This document shows positions 19,297 to 30,154 of a DNA stretch of 64,000 bases, piece after piece. The notes beneath the pieces were generated by a model. The model saw only the letters and a program-made list of their open reading frames with translations. It was not told where the DNA came from and made no database searches. Position 1 is the stretch's first letter, and each line of letters starts with the position of its first letter. The stretch is from Polynucleobacter paludilacus. Its GTDB lineage: Bacteria > Pseudomonadota > Gammaproteobacteria > Burkholderiales > Burkholderiaceae. The translations under genes and the position numbers were made by a program. The stretch spans positions 1,116,001-1,180,000 of the forward strand of contig NZ_CP061298.1 of the NCBI RefSeq assembly GCF_018687595.1, read 5' to 3'.

Positions 19297-22035
19297 TTAG
19301 AGGCTTCTAGCGACTTCAGTCACTTCGAATACCTCAAGCTGATCGCCTTCCTTGATGTCGTTATAGCCCTTCAATGACAAGCCACACTCAACACCGGCAC
19401 GCACCTCTTTGGCATCATCTTTGAAGCGCTTGAGCGAATCCAATTCGCCTGACCAGACCACGACGTTATCGCGCAAGAGACGAACGCTTGAATTGCGTTT
19501 GACCACGCCATCCAAAACCAAGCAACCTGCAATCGCACCGACTTTAGAGACCAAGAAGACCTGGCGAATCTCGACCATGCCAGTGATTTCTTCTTTCTTA
19601 TCGGGAGTCAACATGCCACTCAAGGCTGCTTTCACTTCATCAACTGCGTCATAAATAATGTTGTGGTATCGAATATCAACACCATTGTTTTCAGCCAGCT
19701 TGCGAGCAGCAGCATCAGCGCGGGAATTAAATCCAATAATCACAGCCTTCGAAGCGACGGCCAAGTTCACGTCAGTCTCGGTAATGCCACCTACGCCAGC
19801 GTGAACGATTTGCACCTTCACCTCTGGTGTAGACAATTTTTGCAATGATTGAGAAAGTGCTTCTTGCGATCCTTGAACGTCAGCCTTGATGATTAATGGC
19901 AAGAGCTTCGCTTCAATTGCGCCCTCACCCATATTTTCCATCATAGTCTCGAGCTTGACAGCTTGCTGTTTGGCCAACTTCACGTCACGGAACTTGCCTT
20001 GACGGAAGAGTGCAATCTCGCGCGCTTTACGCTCGTCAGGCACAACTTGTACTGCCTCTCCAGCTGCAGGAACTTCAGACAAGCCCTGGATCTCAACCGG
20101 AATCGATGGGCCTGCTTCATTACAAGGCTTACCGTTCTCATCCAACATCGCACGGACACGACCAAAACTTGAACCTGCTAAGAGCATATCGCCGCGCTTG
20201 AGGGTGCCCGACTGAACCAAAATGGTTGCAACAGGACCCTTACCTTTATCGAGACGTGCCTCAATCACAAGACCTTGCGCAGGAGCATCTTTAGGTGCCT
20301 TGAGTTCAAGCACTTCTGCTTGGAGAAGAACGTTCTCTAGGAGTTCGTCGATACCAACGCCAGTTTTTGCAGACACTGGAATAAATGGCACATCACCGCC
20401 GTACTCTTCTGGCACGACTTGCTCAGCAACCAACTCTGTCTTGACACGCTCTGGGTTAGCTTCGGGTTTATCAATCTTATTAATAGCAACCACGATAGGT
20501 ACACCAGCGGCCAGCGCGTGGTGAATCGCCTCTTTAGTCTGAGGCATCACACCATCATCCGCAGCCACAACTAGAATCACAATATCTGTCGCCTTAGCAC
20601 CACGAGCACGCATCGCCGTAAAGGCTTCGTGACCTGGAGTATCCAAGAAGGTAATCATGCCGCGCGGGGTTTCCACATGGTATGCACCAATGTGTTGAGT
20701 AATACCGCCCGCTTCACCAGAGGCTACTTTTGCTAGACGAATCTTATCGAGCAAAGAAGTTTTACCGTGGTCAACGTGACCCATCACCGTAACAACTGGT
20801 GGGCGTGGCAATAACTCAGCATCGTGGGGTTCGGCACCAATATCTAAATCAGGGTCATCAAGCTTAGCAGCATGGGCTGTATGACCCATCTCTTCCACAA
20901 TGATCATTGCAGTATCTTGATCGAGCACTTGGTTAATGGTGACCATTTGGCCCATACCCATCAACAACTTAATTACTTCAGCACTCTTCACTGCCATCGC
21001 GTGCGCTAATTCAGCGACGGTGATGGTTTCAGGAACATGCACATCACGAACTACTGGCTCTGTAGGCACTTGGAAATTGGTATCGACATTGGCTTCAGCA
21101 ATTTGACGTTGCTTCTTACGACCACCGCCAGAGCGCCAACCACCAACACCGCCGGAGCTATCGCCACGGGTCTTCAGACCACCAGGACGTTTTGCACCCT
21201 CTTCTTGCCACGTGGAGGAAGTTTCAGCAGACTTAATCGTTTTGCCGCCAACCTTAACGACTTTTTTCTTATCGTCAGCACCTTCAACCTTGGCGGGCTT
21301 GTGAAGTGTGCCTTTTTTGGCTTCTTCAGCAGCAGTCTCACTGGGCGCCTTGAGAACGCGGGCTGGCGCACTCATCATGTCCCGAATCGCCAATGCTTCA
21401 GCTTCCGCAGCAGCACGACGCACTCGTATATCAGCGAGTTCTTTTTCTTTAGCCGCTGCCAAATCTTTAGCAGCCTTCTCAGATGCGGCTTTCTTTTCAA
21501 CTGCGGCTTCGTCATTCGATTTAGCTGGGGGTTCGACAGCAGCAACTTCCTTCTGACGTGCATCTTCAGCAGCCTTCATCTCTGCTTCTTGGCGTGCTAA
21601 AAGTTCAGCCTGACGAGTTGCTTCAGCAGCGCGTTTTTCCAACTCTTCTTCAGAAAGAATCGACTTCGCTGGTGTGTTTGCTACAGCTACCTTGACTGGC
21701 TTTTCTTCTTCTACTTCAGGAGCGGCGGCGGCTTCACCACCCTTAAGCAACACGCGTTTTTTGCGCACCTCAACTTGAACGGTACGAGTCCGCCCAGCAG
21801 AGTCTGCCTGACGAATCTCAGAGTTCTCGCGCTTAATCAGGGTAATCTTTTTACGATTCCCTGCATCGGCATTACCGTGCTCTTTTTGCAAATGCTCAAG
21901 CAGGACTTTTTTGTCCTTCTCGGTAATGCTGTCGTCTTCAGAACCCTTATCGATCCCCGCCGCCTTTAATTGCTCCAAAAGGTCAACCGAAGTCCGTTTA
22001 AGTTCCGTAGCGAGTACTTTTACTGTTGTTGCCAT
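19297..22035 (-). CDS. infB: Translation initiation factor IF-2
   Basis: A 912-residue GTPase that delivers initiator tRNA to the 30S subunit. Residues 1-50 are the IF2N domain; about 100-320 is a charged Ala/Glu/Lys linker with a Gly/Arg segment near 295-310, and a second IF2N-like part is at about 335-390. The G domain starts at about 412 with GHVDHGKT (419-426), then DTPGHEAF and NKIDKP. Domains II-IV follow. It lies 13 bases after nusA and 18 before rbfA. Confidence 0.97.
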   Translation of the reverse strand: MATTVKVLATELKRTSVDLLEQLKAAGIDKGSEDDSITEKDKKVLLEHLQKEHGNADAGNRKKITLIKRENSEIRQADSAGRTRTVQVEVRKKRVLLKGGEAAAAPEVEEEKPVKVAVANTPAKSILSEEELEKRAAEATRQAELLARQEAEMKAAEDARQKEVAAVEPPAKSNDEAAVEKKAASEKAAKDLAAAKEKELADIRVRRAAAEAEALAIRDMMSAPARVLKAPSETAAEEAKKGTLHKPAKVEGADDKKKVVKVGGKTIKSAETSSTWQEEGAKRPGGLKTRGDSSGGVGGWRSGGGRKKQRQIAEANVDTNFQVPTEPVVRDVHVPETITVAELAHAMAVKSAEVIKLLMGMGQMVTINQVLDQDTAMIIVEEMGHTAHAAKLDDPDLDIGAEPHDAELLPRPPVVTVMGHVDHGKTSLLDKIRLAKVASGEAGGITQHIGAYHVETPRGMITFLDTPGHEAFTAMRARGAKATDIVILVVAADDGVMPQTKEAIHHALAAGVPIVVAINKIDKPEANPERVKTELVAEQVVPEEYGGDVPFIPVSAKTGVGIDELLENVLLQAEVLELKAPKDAPAQGLVIEARLDKGKGPVATILVQSGTLKRGDMLLAGSSFGRVRAMLDENGKPCNEAGPSIPVEIQGLSEVPAAGEAVQVVPDERKAREIALFRQGKFRDVKLAKQQAVKLETMMENMGEGAIEAKLLPLIIKADVQGSQEALSQSLQKLSTPEVKVQIVHAGVGGITETDVNLAVASKAVIIGFNSRADAAARKLAENNGVDIRYHNIIYDAVDEVKAALSGMLTPDKKEEITGMVEIRQVFLVSKVGAIAGCLVLDGVVKRNSSVRLLRDNVVVWSGELDSLKRFKDDAKEVRAGVECGLSLKGYNDIKEGDQLEVFEVTEVARSL

Positions 22036-22048
22036 TCACTGCTTCCTC

Positions 22049-23530
22049 TTATGAAGTAAACCAATGTTCACGCGCTTTCATGATGAGCGCTTTCGCAGTT
22101 TCTTCGTCAATTTGTGTCGCCTCAACTAGCTCATCAACAGCCAATTCAGCAAGGTCGTCACGGGTATGTACTTGATTGTCAGCAAGCTTCGCAATCAACT
22201 CAGGAGTCATGCCATCTAGTGAACGCAAGTCTTGGGAAACTTCACCAATGCGCTCTTCTTTAGCCAACTCCATAGTCAATAAAGAATCGCGTGCACGAGT
22301 ACGCAACTCGTTCACAGTATCTTCATCAAATGAATCGATTTCCAACATCTCTGAAAGAGGAACATAAGCAACCTCTTCCAAAGTATTAAAGCCTTCTTCA
22401 ATCAAAATATCTGCCACTTCTTGATCAACGTCTAATTTGTCCATAAACAATTGACGAATTGAAGAAGCTTCTTTTTCTGTTTTCTCAGCAGACTCTTCTG
22501 GAGTCATGATATTGATTTGCCAACCCGTTAGATCGCTCGCCAAACGGACGTTCTGTCCGCTACGGCCAATCGCAATCGCCAAGTTTTCTTCATCAACCAC
22601 GACATCCATTGCATGACGCTCTTCATCAACTACGATTGAAGAGACTTGTGCTGGAGCTAAAGCACCAATCACAAACTGAGCTGGGTCTTCTGACCACAAC
22701 ACGATATCTACTGCCTCGCCAGCCACTTCGTTACGCACAGCAGTCACACGTGTTCCGCGGACGCCAACGCAAGTACCGATAGGATCGATACGCTTGTCAT
22801 AGGTGACAACTGCGATCTTGGCACGGATGCCAGGATCACGAGCCGCGCCCTTGATCTCTAGCAAGCCCTGCTCCATTTCAGGAACTTCATTCTCAAACAA
22901 CTTGATCAAGAAATCAGGGCAGGTACGAGATAACTCAATCTGTGGGCCACGGGCTTCGCGATCTACTTTAAGGATGTAGGCGCGTACACGGTCGCCAGAG
23001 CGCAAGTTCTCTTTCGGAATCATTTGATCGCGACGCAGCAATGCTTCTACTCGACCAGATTCAATGATTAAGCCATTCTTATCAGCACGCTTAACGGTAC
23101 CGGTCATGACTTTTTCGCCACGCTCAAGGTAGTCGTTCAGAATCTGCTCACGCTCAGCATCACGAATACGCTGCAGAATGACCTGCTTAGCGGCTTGCGC
23201 GCCAATACGACCGAAGGCCAAGGATTCAATTTGCTCTTCGATGTAATCGCCGACTTCCATGTCAGCTAGTTGTTCTTGAGCCTCAAATTGCAGAATCTCT
23301 TTATCTGGCTCTTGCAGGCCAGCTTCATTAGGTACGACCAACCAACGACGGAAGGTTTCGTATTCACCAGACTCACGGTCGATGGAAACACGAATATCCA
23401 CATCCTCGTTTGGATAGCGCTTCTTAGTGGCCGATGCTAACGCCATTTCTAGCGCCTCGAACACAATAGCTTGATCAACATTCTTTTCACGCGCTAGGGC
23501 GTCTGCCAACATGAGAACTTCTCGGCTCAT
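22049..23530 (-). CDS. nusA: Transcription termination/antitermination factor NusA
   Basis: A 493-residue RNA polymerase-binding protein. The N-terminal domain (about 1-130) is followed by S1 (about 135-200), tandem KH domains (about 205-345, with [17 protein letters not shown]) and two acidic C-terminal repeats (about 360-493), the arrangement of proteobacterial NusA. Its start overlaps rimP by 4 bases (ATGA). An attenuator-like leader lies upstream of the operon; NusA itself can influence such pausing and termination, which could provide feedback. Confidence 0.97.
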   Translation of the reverse strand: MSREVLMLADALAREKNVDQAIVFEALEMALASATKKRYPNEDVDIRVSIDRESGEYETFRRWLVVPNEAGLQEPDKEILQFEAQEQLADMEVGDYIEEQIESLAFGRIGAQAAKQVILQRIRDAEREQILNDYLERGEKVMTGTVKRADKNGLIIESGRVEALLRRDQMIPKENLRSGDRVRAYILKVDREARGPQIELSRTCPDFLIKLFENEVPEMEQGLLEIKGAARDPGIRAKIAVVTYDKRIDPIGTCVGVRGTRVTAVRNEVAGEAVDIVLWSEDPAQFVIGALAPAQVSSIVVDEERHAMDVVVDEENLAIAIGRSGQNVRLASDLTGWQINIMTPEESAEKTEKEASSIRQLFMDKLDVDQEVADILIEEGFNTLEEVAYVPLSEMLEIDSFDEDTVNELRTRARDSLLTMELAKEERIGEVSQDLRSLDGMTPELIAKLADNQVHTRDDLAELAVDELVEATQIDEETAKALIMKAREHWFTS

Positions 23531-24018
23531 GACTTTCTTCCTTTGAAATCAATAACAGGGACCAACCGAGTCTTATCGACCTCGGCTAATGAAAACTCCA
23601 ATTGAGACTCAGCACCATCGGTGCCTTCAAACAGCAAACCAAATTTAGCATCGGGCGCATGAATATCGCCACTCAGCAAACCTTGCAACACACCACGAAA
23701 ATTCTTGCGACTACCTACTGCAACACGTAACTTCACATCCACTTCCATGCCAGCAAAGCGAACAAAATCTTCTGCCGATTTGACCGGGCGATCCAAGCCT
23801 GGAGAAGAAATCTCCAGACGCTCATAAGGAATATTCTCTACTGGCAATGCATAGCTCAGTTGATGGCTTACCTTCTCGCAATCCTCGACCGTAATCAAAC
23901 GTTCGTAATCTGGGTTTTCAATTGTGACGCGTAGCAAACCACCGGCTTCACGCTCGATATCGACTAGCGCGTAACCCAAGTTTTCTAACTCCGCAGAAAT
24001 AATCTGCTGATCTCTCAC
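23527..24018 (-). CDS. rimP: Ribosome maturation factor RimP
   Basis: 163 residues needed for 30S maturation. Features include the N-terminal segment [12 protein letters not shown] and the core [19 protein letters not shown], the RimP signature, then the C-terminal SH3-like barrel. The start is GTG at 24018; GAGGGG lies 5 bases upstream, a strong Shine-Dalgarno. The ribosome-binding site follows the leader terminator by about 15 bases. First gene of the nusA-infB operon. Confidence 0.94.
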   Translation of the reverse strand: MRDQQIISAELENLGYALVDIEREAGGLLRVTIENPDYERLITVEDCEKVSHQLSYALPVENIPYERLEISSPGLDRPVKSAEDFVRFAGMEVDVKLRVAVGSRKNFRGVLQGLLSGDIHAPDAKFGLLFEGTDGAESQLEFSLAEVDKTRLVPVIDFKGRKS

Positions 24019-24042
24019 ATCAACCCCTCATACCGAAACGGC

Positions 24043-24068
24043 AAAAAAAAATGGGCTTCAAAGCCCAT
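24043..24068 (-). terminator. Intrinsic terminator/attenuator just before rimP
   Basis: On the minus strand ATGGGCTT pairs with AAGCCCAT around a short loop (24051-24068), followed by at least eight T residues. Its position 25 bases before the rimP GTG, inside a transcript from a TATAAT at 24176-24181, suggests attenuation; it would also end read-through from rluB. Confidence 0.8.
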
Positions 24069-24181
24069 ATTCTCGAATTCAGAACAGGCCGGCTTACGTT
24101 GATCGCAACATCAGCCGGGAAATACGTACCCCATCGCTACTAACTAAAACAGCGGTAATCCGCTGTAAGAAGGAAATTATA
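24069..24181 (-). promoter_or_regulatory. Structured rimP operon leader with -10 promoter element
   Basis: A perfect TATAAT lies at 24176-24181 (minus strand; the -35 is poor). Downstream are hairpin ACAGCGG-ATTA-CCGCTGT (24149-24166 region) and a nested hairpin with outer arms CCGGCT/AGCCGG and inner GTTG-CGAT-CAAC (24089-24118 region), then the T-tailed terminator. Attenuator-type rimP leaders are known in some gammaproteobacteria; whether this one is homologous needs a covariance search. It lies between the rluB stop (24209) and rimP. Confidence 0.5.
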
Positions 24182-24208
24182 GCCGAATTAACAGAAAATC
24201 GATAGAAA

Positions 24209-25930
24209 TCAGAAGCTTTCGCTCGGATTACGGGGCTTTCTAGGGCCCTTATTGAAGGGCTTGCGGCCTTTGGGTGCGCCGCGTTTAGGGCCATTACCCG
24301 GACTCTGGGGATTACCAGTCACAAAAGCAGACTGACCGTGATGGACTTTTTTGGCTTTATTGCGATTTTGTCCCTGAGCACCTTGACCACCCTGCCCGCC
24401 TTGGCCTGGTCTGCCGCCTTGGGTTCGACCACGGAAAGGGCCACGACCTTCGCTGCCGCCACTCGGCTGACCACCTCTGCCTTGGTGAGTTAAACCATTG
24501 TGCCCGCTCGCCAGCGTCAGAGCGTCGCGCGAACCCCAATAAGATACTGAGGTTTGCATTGGATCGGGCTGGTGATCACCGCCCGCTTGAGGATTGCGGT
24601 GATGATGATTACCATTCCCGTTCATATTACGACTCTTATCTTGAGCTTGAGGAACTTTGAGTCCAGCGGAGCGCATGAGTGCAGCAACGCCTTCAGCAGG
24701 AACTTCCTCCCACTTACCGCGTCTTAATCTTGGGGGTAATAAGAACATGCCATAGCGGGTTCGAAGCAAGCGGGATACGGTATGGCCAACTGCCTCAAAC
24801 ATGCGACGCACTTCACGATTACGGCCTTCGGTTAAGGCAACGTGATACCAGCGATTAGCGCCATCACCACCACCCATGGTTAAGCGTAAGAAACGGGCTT
24901 GACCATCATCGAGCTGAATGCCACTCTTTAATTGCGCCATCGACTCTTGTCCTAGCTCACCCAAAATACGTACAGCGTACTCACGCTCAATCCCATAGCG
25001 TGGATGCATTAAACGATTGGCTAATTCACCAGAAGTCGTGAAGAGTAAAAGTCCTTCAGTATTGAAGTCTAAGCGTCCGACCGCAATCCAGCGGCCTTGA
25101 CGTGGCTTTGGTAGGCGATCAAATACAGTTGGGCGCCCCTCTGGATCAGATTGACTGACGATTTCGCCAGAAGGCTTATGATACAAAATCACGCGTGGTG
25201 GCTTAGTTTGTATCTTGCGATGGACTTGTTTGCCGTTAATTCGAACCTGATCGGTTGGACCAATGCGCTGACCAATATGGGCAGGCAAACCATTTACCGA
25301 GACACGACCCTGAATAATCAAATCCTCCATGTCGCGGCGTGAGCCCATACCAACATCAGCCAACACTTTGTGTAACTTGACGGTATCTTCATCATCCGCT
25401 TCGTCGTCAAGACCATCGAGATCAGACCAGACCTCATCTCGCAAACTTAAAGGCAATTCATCCACGTTTGCAAACTGCAAACTGCTCATCTCTTCTTCAG
25501 AAGGCGCATCCGCATCTTCATCATGACGCACGCGCTGTGCACGGCGCTCTGCACCTGTCTGATGTGAGATGTCGTTCTCATTAAAACCTTCAGGATGTTT
25601 TACATCCTCCACTTCGGGGGCATCTAAGGCAGCATCAAATTCACCAGAAACTACTGCAGCGAATAAGGCTTCACTCTCAGCAGGATTGGGTGCTGATTTA
25701 GCTGGCAGCCCGCCACCCTCACGAGGCCCCCTTGATTCGCCGCCTTCTCTGCGCGGCTTCTCTTTATTGAAGGGTCGCTTCTTATTAAAGGGGTGCTTGC
25801 CAGGTCTACGCGGCCGACGCTCTGCGCCCTCATGGCCTTCGGTAGGAGCACCCTCCGCTGGGGATGGGGCTGCGCCAGACTGAGGTGAATGCACTACTGG
25901 TGGTGAATCGTTTTCGATGGAACTAGTCAT
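24209..25930 (-). CDS. rluB: 23S rRNA pseudouridine synthase RluB, with long disordered extensions
   Basis: 573 residues, about twice the E. coli enzyme (291). Residues 1-180 are charged, Pro/Gly/Arg-rich and acidic; an S4 RNA-binding domain ([20 protein letters not shown]) starts near 184. The RsuA/RluB catalytic domain follows with [14 protein letters not shown] holding the catalytic Asp, and [20 protein letters not shown]. The last 130 residues are Gly, Asn, Gln, Arg-rich low complexity. It makes pseudouridine 2605 of 23S rRNA by analogy. It follows scpB by 6 bases, a pairing widespread in bacteria. The tails probably bind RNA; that is inference. Confidence 0.92.
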   Translation of the reverse strand: MTSSIENDSPPVVHSPQSGAAPSPAEGAPTEGHEGAERRPRRPGKHPFNKKRPFNKEKPRREGGESRGPREGGGLPAKSAPNPAESEALFAAVVSGEFDAALDAPEVEDVKHPEGFNENDISHQTGAERRAQRVRHDEDADAPSEEEMSSLQFANVDELPLSLRDEVWSDLDGLDDEADDEDTVKLHKVLADVGMGSRRDMEDLIIQGRVSVNGLPAHIGQRIGPTDQVRINGKQVHRKIQTKPPRVILYHKPSGEIVSQSDPEGRPTVFDRLPKPRQGRWIAVGRLDFNTEGLLLFTTSGELANRLMHPRYGIEREYAVRILGELGQESMAQLKSGIQLDDGQARFLRLTMGGGDGANRWYHVALTEGRNREVRRMFEAVGHTVSRLLRTRYGMFLLPPRLRRGKWEEVPAEGVAALMRSAGLKVPQAQDKSRNMNGNGNHHHRNPQAGGDHQPDPMQTSVSYWGSRDALTLASGHNGLTHQGRGGQPSGGSEGRGPFRGRTQGGRPGQGGQGGQGAQGQNRNKAKKVHHGQSAFVTGNPQSPGNGPKRGAPKGRKPFNKGPRKPRNPSESF

Positions 25931-25936
25931 TAATAA

Positions 25937-26617
25937 TTATTTTTGCTCGTCAGGATTGTCTGACGCATCGCTTTCTTCGGTAATTTCGATAGTGATTTCT
26001 TCCACCGTTTCAATCGTGGCTTCTTCTGTCACGATCTCGGTGATCGTTTCGGTAGCTGTATCAACATCAAACTGAATGACAGCCTGTCCCACGTCTTCTG
26101 CAGCAGGCGCAACATCTTCTAACATCGGCAGACTTTGTAAATTCGTCAAACTCAGATCATCTAAGAACTGCTTGGTTGTGGCATACAAACCTGGGCGGCC
26201 AATGGTTTCTTTGTGGCCAATCACTTCTACCCAACCGCGGTCTTCTAGCTGCTTCATCACATTACTACTCACAGCAACGCCACGAATCTCTTCAATCTCA
26301 CCGCGGGTTACAGGCTGACGATAAGCAATGATCGCCAAGGTTTCCATCACAGCGCGGGAATACTTAGGTGGCTTCTCAGGAGTGAGGCGATCCAAATACT
26401 CGCGCATTGCTAAGCGACTCTGAAAACGCCAACCGGTTGCGATGTGCACCAACTCCATGCCTTTGTCATGCCATTCGGTTTGAATGACATCCAAGACGTC
26501 TTTAATTTCTGTAGCGGATATCTCTTCTACAAACAAGCGAGTGAGGTCAGCAGCACTCAGCGGCTCCTGCGCGCACAAGAGTGCAGTTTCAATTACGCGT
26601 TTATTGTGATCGTCCAT
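25937..26617 (-). CDS. scpB: Segregation and condensation protein B
   Basis: A 226-residue winged-helix protein, the kleisin partner in the SMC-ScpAB complex. The core has [38 protein letters not shown] and GRPGLYATT, all ScpB hallmarks. The last 60 residues are Glu/Thr/Ile-rich and acidic, an extension beyond the conserved part. First gene before rluB. Confidence 0.94.
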   Translation of the reverse strand: MDDHNKRVIETALLCAQEPLSAADLTRLFVEEISATEIKDVLDVIQTEWHDKGMELVHIATGWRFQSRLAMREYLDRLTPEKPPKYSRAVMETLAIIAYRQPVTRGEIEEIRGVAVSSNVMKQLEDRGWVEVIGHKETIGRPGLYATTKQFLDDLSLTNLQSLPMLEDVAPAAEDVGQAVIQFDVDTATETITEIVTEEATIETVEEITIEITEESDASDNPDEQK

Positions 26618-26814
26618 AAAGTCGGGCTACCAGGCATAACCTGAGTAGGCTTAAAAAAGTATTTCAGTAATGGGTTTGAGATATTTCTCGGTATAACAGG
26701 CAATCAATCTCTGGATTTCTCATTAGAAGCGACGCCGGAGCTACAACAAAGCAAATTTGAGTATCCTTCGTCAGCAGTCAGACCATTATAAGGTAGGCTC
26801 AATACAATAGCCAT

Positions 26815-27708
26815 ATGCCTAAATCTTTCCACCAATTTACCCTCTCCGCCCCCCGCCGCCAGTTTTTAGGCTGGGGACTGGGTCTGGCTGGCGGTCTAAG
26901 CCTAGGAGCCTGCAGCCTCAGTCCGCCACGAAAACCGGTCCTAGGCTTGGTCTTAGGTGCAGGCGCAGCAAGGGGGTTTGCCCACATCGGCGTCATTAAG
27001 GCCCTAGAGTCTCAGGGTATCCGCCCCGATTTGGTGGTTGGAAGCAGTGCCGGGAGTGTGATTGCCGCTCTGCTGGCATCTGGCGCCACTGGCAATGAGC
27101 TCAATCGATTGGCACTTAATTTGGATGAAGCCACGATTGCCGATTGGGGTCTTCCATTTGCCGGTCGCTTTGGAGGCCTTATCAAAGGGGAAGCCCTGCA
27201 AGCGATGGTGAATCGAGAAGTGCGCAACAAAACCATTGAGCAAATGAATCTGCCGCTCGGCATTGTCGCAACCGAATTACAAACCGGCAAAGGTGTGCTC
27301 TTTCGCTCTGGCAATACGGGCTTAGCAGTGAGAGCATCCTGTAGTGTGCCTGGCGTATTTCAACCAGCAAGCATTAATGGCAAGGAATATGTGGATGGTG
27401 GTTTAGTAGCCCCCGTACCGGTGAGCTATGCCAGACAGATGGGCGCAACTGTTGTGATCGCAGTCAACATTTCTTCTGAGCCCTTACATCAAGATGCCAG
27501 TGGTACCTTCGGTGTTCTACAACAAACCATTTCCATCATGCAGAACAGCATCAATCAATATGAACTGAAAAGTGCTGACATTGCAATCCAACCGCAACTC
27601 AAACAAATGAGTGGAAGTGATTTCAAGGCCAGAAATGCAGCCATCTTGGCTGGCGAGGTTGCCACTCAAGAACAAATGGCGCTCATTAAAGACAAGCTCA
27701 AACTGTAA
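26815..27708 (+). CDS. Patatin-like phospholipase lipoprotein (RssA-like)
   Basis: 297 residues. The N terminus has a twin-arginine-like APRRQFLGWG, a hydrophobic stretch and a lipobox LGAC with Cys33, so it is probably a lipoprotein. The patatin fold follows: oxyanion loop GAGAARG (48-54), nucleophile elbow GSSAG with Ser78, and the DGG motif with the catalytic Asp near residue 196. Lipid acyl hydrolase activity is expected; the substrate is unknown. The start codon is the first ATG, 197 bases from the divergent scpB. Nothing firm is seen in that gap. Confidence 0.88.
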   Translation: MPKSFHQFTLSAPRRQFLGWGLGLAGGLSLGACSLSPPRKPVLGLVLGAGAARGFAHIGVIKALESQGIRPDLVVGSSAGSVIAALLASGATGNELNRLALNLDEATIADWGLPFAGRFGGLIKGEALQAMVNREVRNKTIEQMNLPLGIVATELQTGKGVLFRSGNTGLAVRASCSVPGVFQPASINGKEYVDGGLVAPVPVSYARQMGATVVIAVNISSEPLHQDASGTFGVLQQTISIMQNSINQYELKSADIAIQPQLKQMSGSDFKARNAAILAGEVATQEQMALIKDKLKL

Positions 27709-27723
27709 TCACTTGAGTTTGAA

Positions 27724-28368
27724 CTAGAGGCTTTGGGGCTTACGCTTGATATTGTTGATTTGATCGAGCAGCTCGCGACGCTCAGCACCGCCCAATGCAT
27801 CTCCACTATCTAAACGACGCGCACCGTCAAAACGACGATCCCAATACACGCTACTCAGATCATCGACTCGCACGCTGGCACCCTTAGAAGGTGAATGAAT
27901 AAATTTGTTGTCGCCAACATAAATACCCACGTGTGAAAAAGTTAAACGCATGGTGTTAAAAAATACCAAGTCGCCAGGCTGCAGATCATCGCGAGTAATG
28001 GGTTTACCAACCTGACTCATTTGGGTTGACTTATTGGGAAGCAAAAATCCCAACTTGTCTTTAAAGACATAGGCAACAAAACTACTACCATCCAAGCCAG
28101 ATTGAGGCAGCTCAGCATTCCAGCGATAACGCACCCCAATGACTGACATCGCTTGATTAATCAAAGACTCAGATTTTTCTGAGACAGAATCAACCAGACG
28201 ATCCGATGCGCGAGAGAAATAGGATTTCCCGGCCTGGAACATGCTTTCTTTTGGAGCATCAACCACCTCCTCGGCATGGGCAAATCCAGCGCAGGCAAGA
28301 AATGCGGCAAGGCCCAAAGACATTAGGATGCCTTTGAGGGTCTGAGGGGCTGCTTTGTTAAATGACAT
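27724..28368 (-). CDS. NlpC/P60-family protein lacking the catalytic cysteine
   Basis: 215 residues from the ATG at 28366-28368, which gives a clean signal peptide (LGLAAFLACAGFAHA); the frame is open to 28419 but that N terminus is less plausible. The NlpC/P60 fold is clear: VIGVRYRWN, LQPGDLVFFN, FSHVGIYVGDNKFIHSPS, and a WDRRFDGARR end. The usual D-C-S-G nucleophile motif reads D-G-S-S here (codons around 28081-28092), so the Cys is replaced by Gly while the His is kept. Hydrolysis of peptidoglycan by the normal route is not expected; it may be a binding or regulatory relative. Active family members cut gamma-D-Glu-diaminopimelate bonds. Confidence 0.85.
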   Translation of the reverse strand: MSFNKAAPQTLKGILMSLGLAAFLACAGFAHAEEVVDAPKESMFQAGKSYFSRASDRLVDSVSEKSESLINQAMSVIGVRYRWNAELPQSGLDGSSFVAYVFKDKLGFLLPNKSTQMSQVGKPITRDDLQPGDLVFFNTMRLTFSHVGIYVGDNKFIHSPSKGASVRVDDLSSVYWDRRFDGARRLDSGDALGGAERRELLDQINNIKRKPQSL

Positions 28369-28495
28369 CAGGCGAGTGTAACAAAGAAGCTTGACGTTAC
28401 CAAGACTTGCGGATATCAATAAGTATCTGTTTATAAACAGTTTTTTTGATATTTATGGTAAAAATGCACCAATTTTGCCCATTCAATCAAGGGGC

Positions 28496-30154
28496 CTAGG
28501 TAATTTCGGCGGCCTCAAATAGCTCTTTGGTATAGCTTTGCTTGGGGTGCTTAATTAGGGTTTCGGTCTCACCAAACTCCACCATCTTGCCACCTTTGAG
28601 CACCATAATCTCATGCGACATGGCTCTAATTACTGCCAAGTCATGACTAATCATCAAATAAGCTAAATTGTATTTTTTCTGCAATTCGGTCAGTAAAGCC
28701 AGTATTTGCTTCTGAATCGAGACATCTAAGGCCGACGTTGGCTCATCCAGCACCAGAATCTGGGGTCGCAAAATCAGTGCCCGGGCGATTGCGATGCGCT
28801 GTCGCTGTCCGCCAGAAAATTCATGTGGATAACGCGTTAGTGCAGAGCGATCAATACCAACCTCTCGCAAAATATCTAGCACCCTCTGCTCTCTTTCGGC
28901 GCTACTCAATTTTGGGAAATGAATATCCAAACCTTCGGCAATGATTTGCATTACCGTCATCCGTGGCGAGAGAGAGCCAAAGGGATCCTGGAAAATGACC
29001 TGCAAGCTCGAGCGCAATGCTCTTCTTTGAGCAGACTTCAGAGTTTTCCAATCATTTCCGAGCACATCCACCTCACCAGTCACTTCAGCAGCTGAATCAC
29101 TCAAGAGACCGAGCACCGCCATCCCTAATGTTGTTTTACCAGAGCCGGACTCTCCGATCACACCGATGGTTTGCCCTTGTTTCAGGCCGAAGCCAATCTT
29201 TTTTAATACCGAATGTCTTGGCGCCTTCTTAAGCCACGATCCTGAATCTAGACTGGGATAGGAGACTGACAAATGATTAGTTTGCAACAAGACTGGAGCA
29301 AGCGGCATCACAGGGGCTAAGTTTCGCAAGGGCTCGCTATTGACCAAAGTTTGGGTATATGGATTTTCTGGATGTTCAAAGACTTGCTTGGTCACGCCGA
29401 ACTCAACTAAATTACCCTGGTTCAACACTGCCACACGATGGGCAAAGTGCTTCACGAGATTGAGGTCATGCGTAATCAACAGAATGCCCATGCCGCCGTG
29501 ATCTTTAGATTCCTCTTGAAGCTCTTTTAGTAAATCCAGAATCTGTAAACGCAAACTCACATCGAGTGCAGTCGTGGGCTCATCCGCAATGAGCAAACGG
29601 GGTTTACACGCCAGAGCCATCGCAATCATCGCGCGCTGTCTTTGTCCGCCAGATAGCTGGTGCGGGTAAGAATGAAAGCGTTTTTCAGGCTCAGGGATTC
29701 CGGTCTTACGCAAGAGATCCACCGCTGCTGCAAAGGCATCTGCTTTAGAGATGAAGGGCTCATCAATCTGGACTGCTTCAATAATCTGATCACCAATAGT
29801 AAATAAGGGATTCAGAGCTGTCATCGGCTCCTGAAATACCATAGCGATTTCTCGTCCGCGGATCTGACGAATCTTTTCAATTGGCAGAGACAGTAAATCG
29901 ACTGGCTTGGTAGCGGCTTGCCGTTGTGCATTCTCTTTGCCACTCCACCAAATCCGACCGGTCATCTTGGCGCCTTCGGGCTCAAGTCTCAAAGGAGCTA
30001 GCGCGCTTAAGGTTTTTCCAGAGCCGGACTCGCCAACCAAAGCAACTCGCTCACCAACCCCGATTTCTAAATCAAGATGGCTCAGTGCAAACTTCTCGCG
30101 ACGCCCTGTTCCAAAAGAAATACTTACATCTTCGAAGCGCAATAAGGTATTCAC
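28496..30154 (-). CDS. yejF: Peptide ABC transporter, fused double ATPase (YejF-like)
   Basis: 552 residues with two complete nucleotide-binding domains of the oligopeptide/dipeptide class. First Walker A is GESGSGKT at 41-48; a second GESGSGKT lies about residue 340. Each half has LSGGQRQR or FSGGQRQR signature and Walker B ([23 protein letters not shown]). The start overlaps the yejE stop (ATGA). It powers the importer below. Confidence 0.94.
   Translation of the reverse strand: MNTLLRFEDVSISFGTGRREKFALSHLDLEIGVGERVALVGESGSGKTLSALAPLRLEPEGAKMTGRIWWSGKENAQRQAATKPVDLLSLPIEKIRQIRGREIAMVFQEPMTALNPLFTIGDQIIEAVQIDEPFISKADAFAAAVDLLRKTGIPEPEKRFHSYPHQLSGGQRQRAMIAMALACKPRLLIADEPTTALDVSLRLQILDLLKELQEESKDHGGMGILLITHDLNLVKHFAHRVAVLNQGNLVEFGVTKQVFEHPENPYTQTLVNSEPLRNLAPVMPLAPVLLQTNHLSVSYPSLDSGSWLKKAPRHSVLKKIGFGLKQGQTIGVIGESGSGKTTLGMAVLGLLSDSAAEVTGEVDVLGNDWKTLKSAQRRALRSSLQVIFQDPFGSLSPRMTVMQIIAEGLDIHFPKLSSAEREQRVLDILREVGIDRSALTRYPHEFSGGQRQRIAIARALILRPQILVLDEPTSALDVSIQKQILALLTELQKKYNLAYLMISHDLAVIRAMSHEIMVLKGGKMVEFGETETLIKHPKQSYTKELFEAAEIT

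Noticed and set aside
28427-28447. Hairpin CTGTTTATAAACAG followed by seven T on the plus strand
   Set aside because: No plus-strand gene ends nearby; both neighbours are on minus, where the T-run precedes rather than follows the stem.
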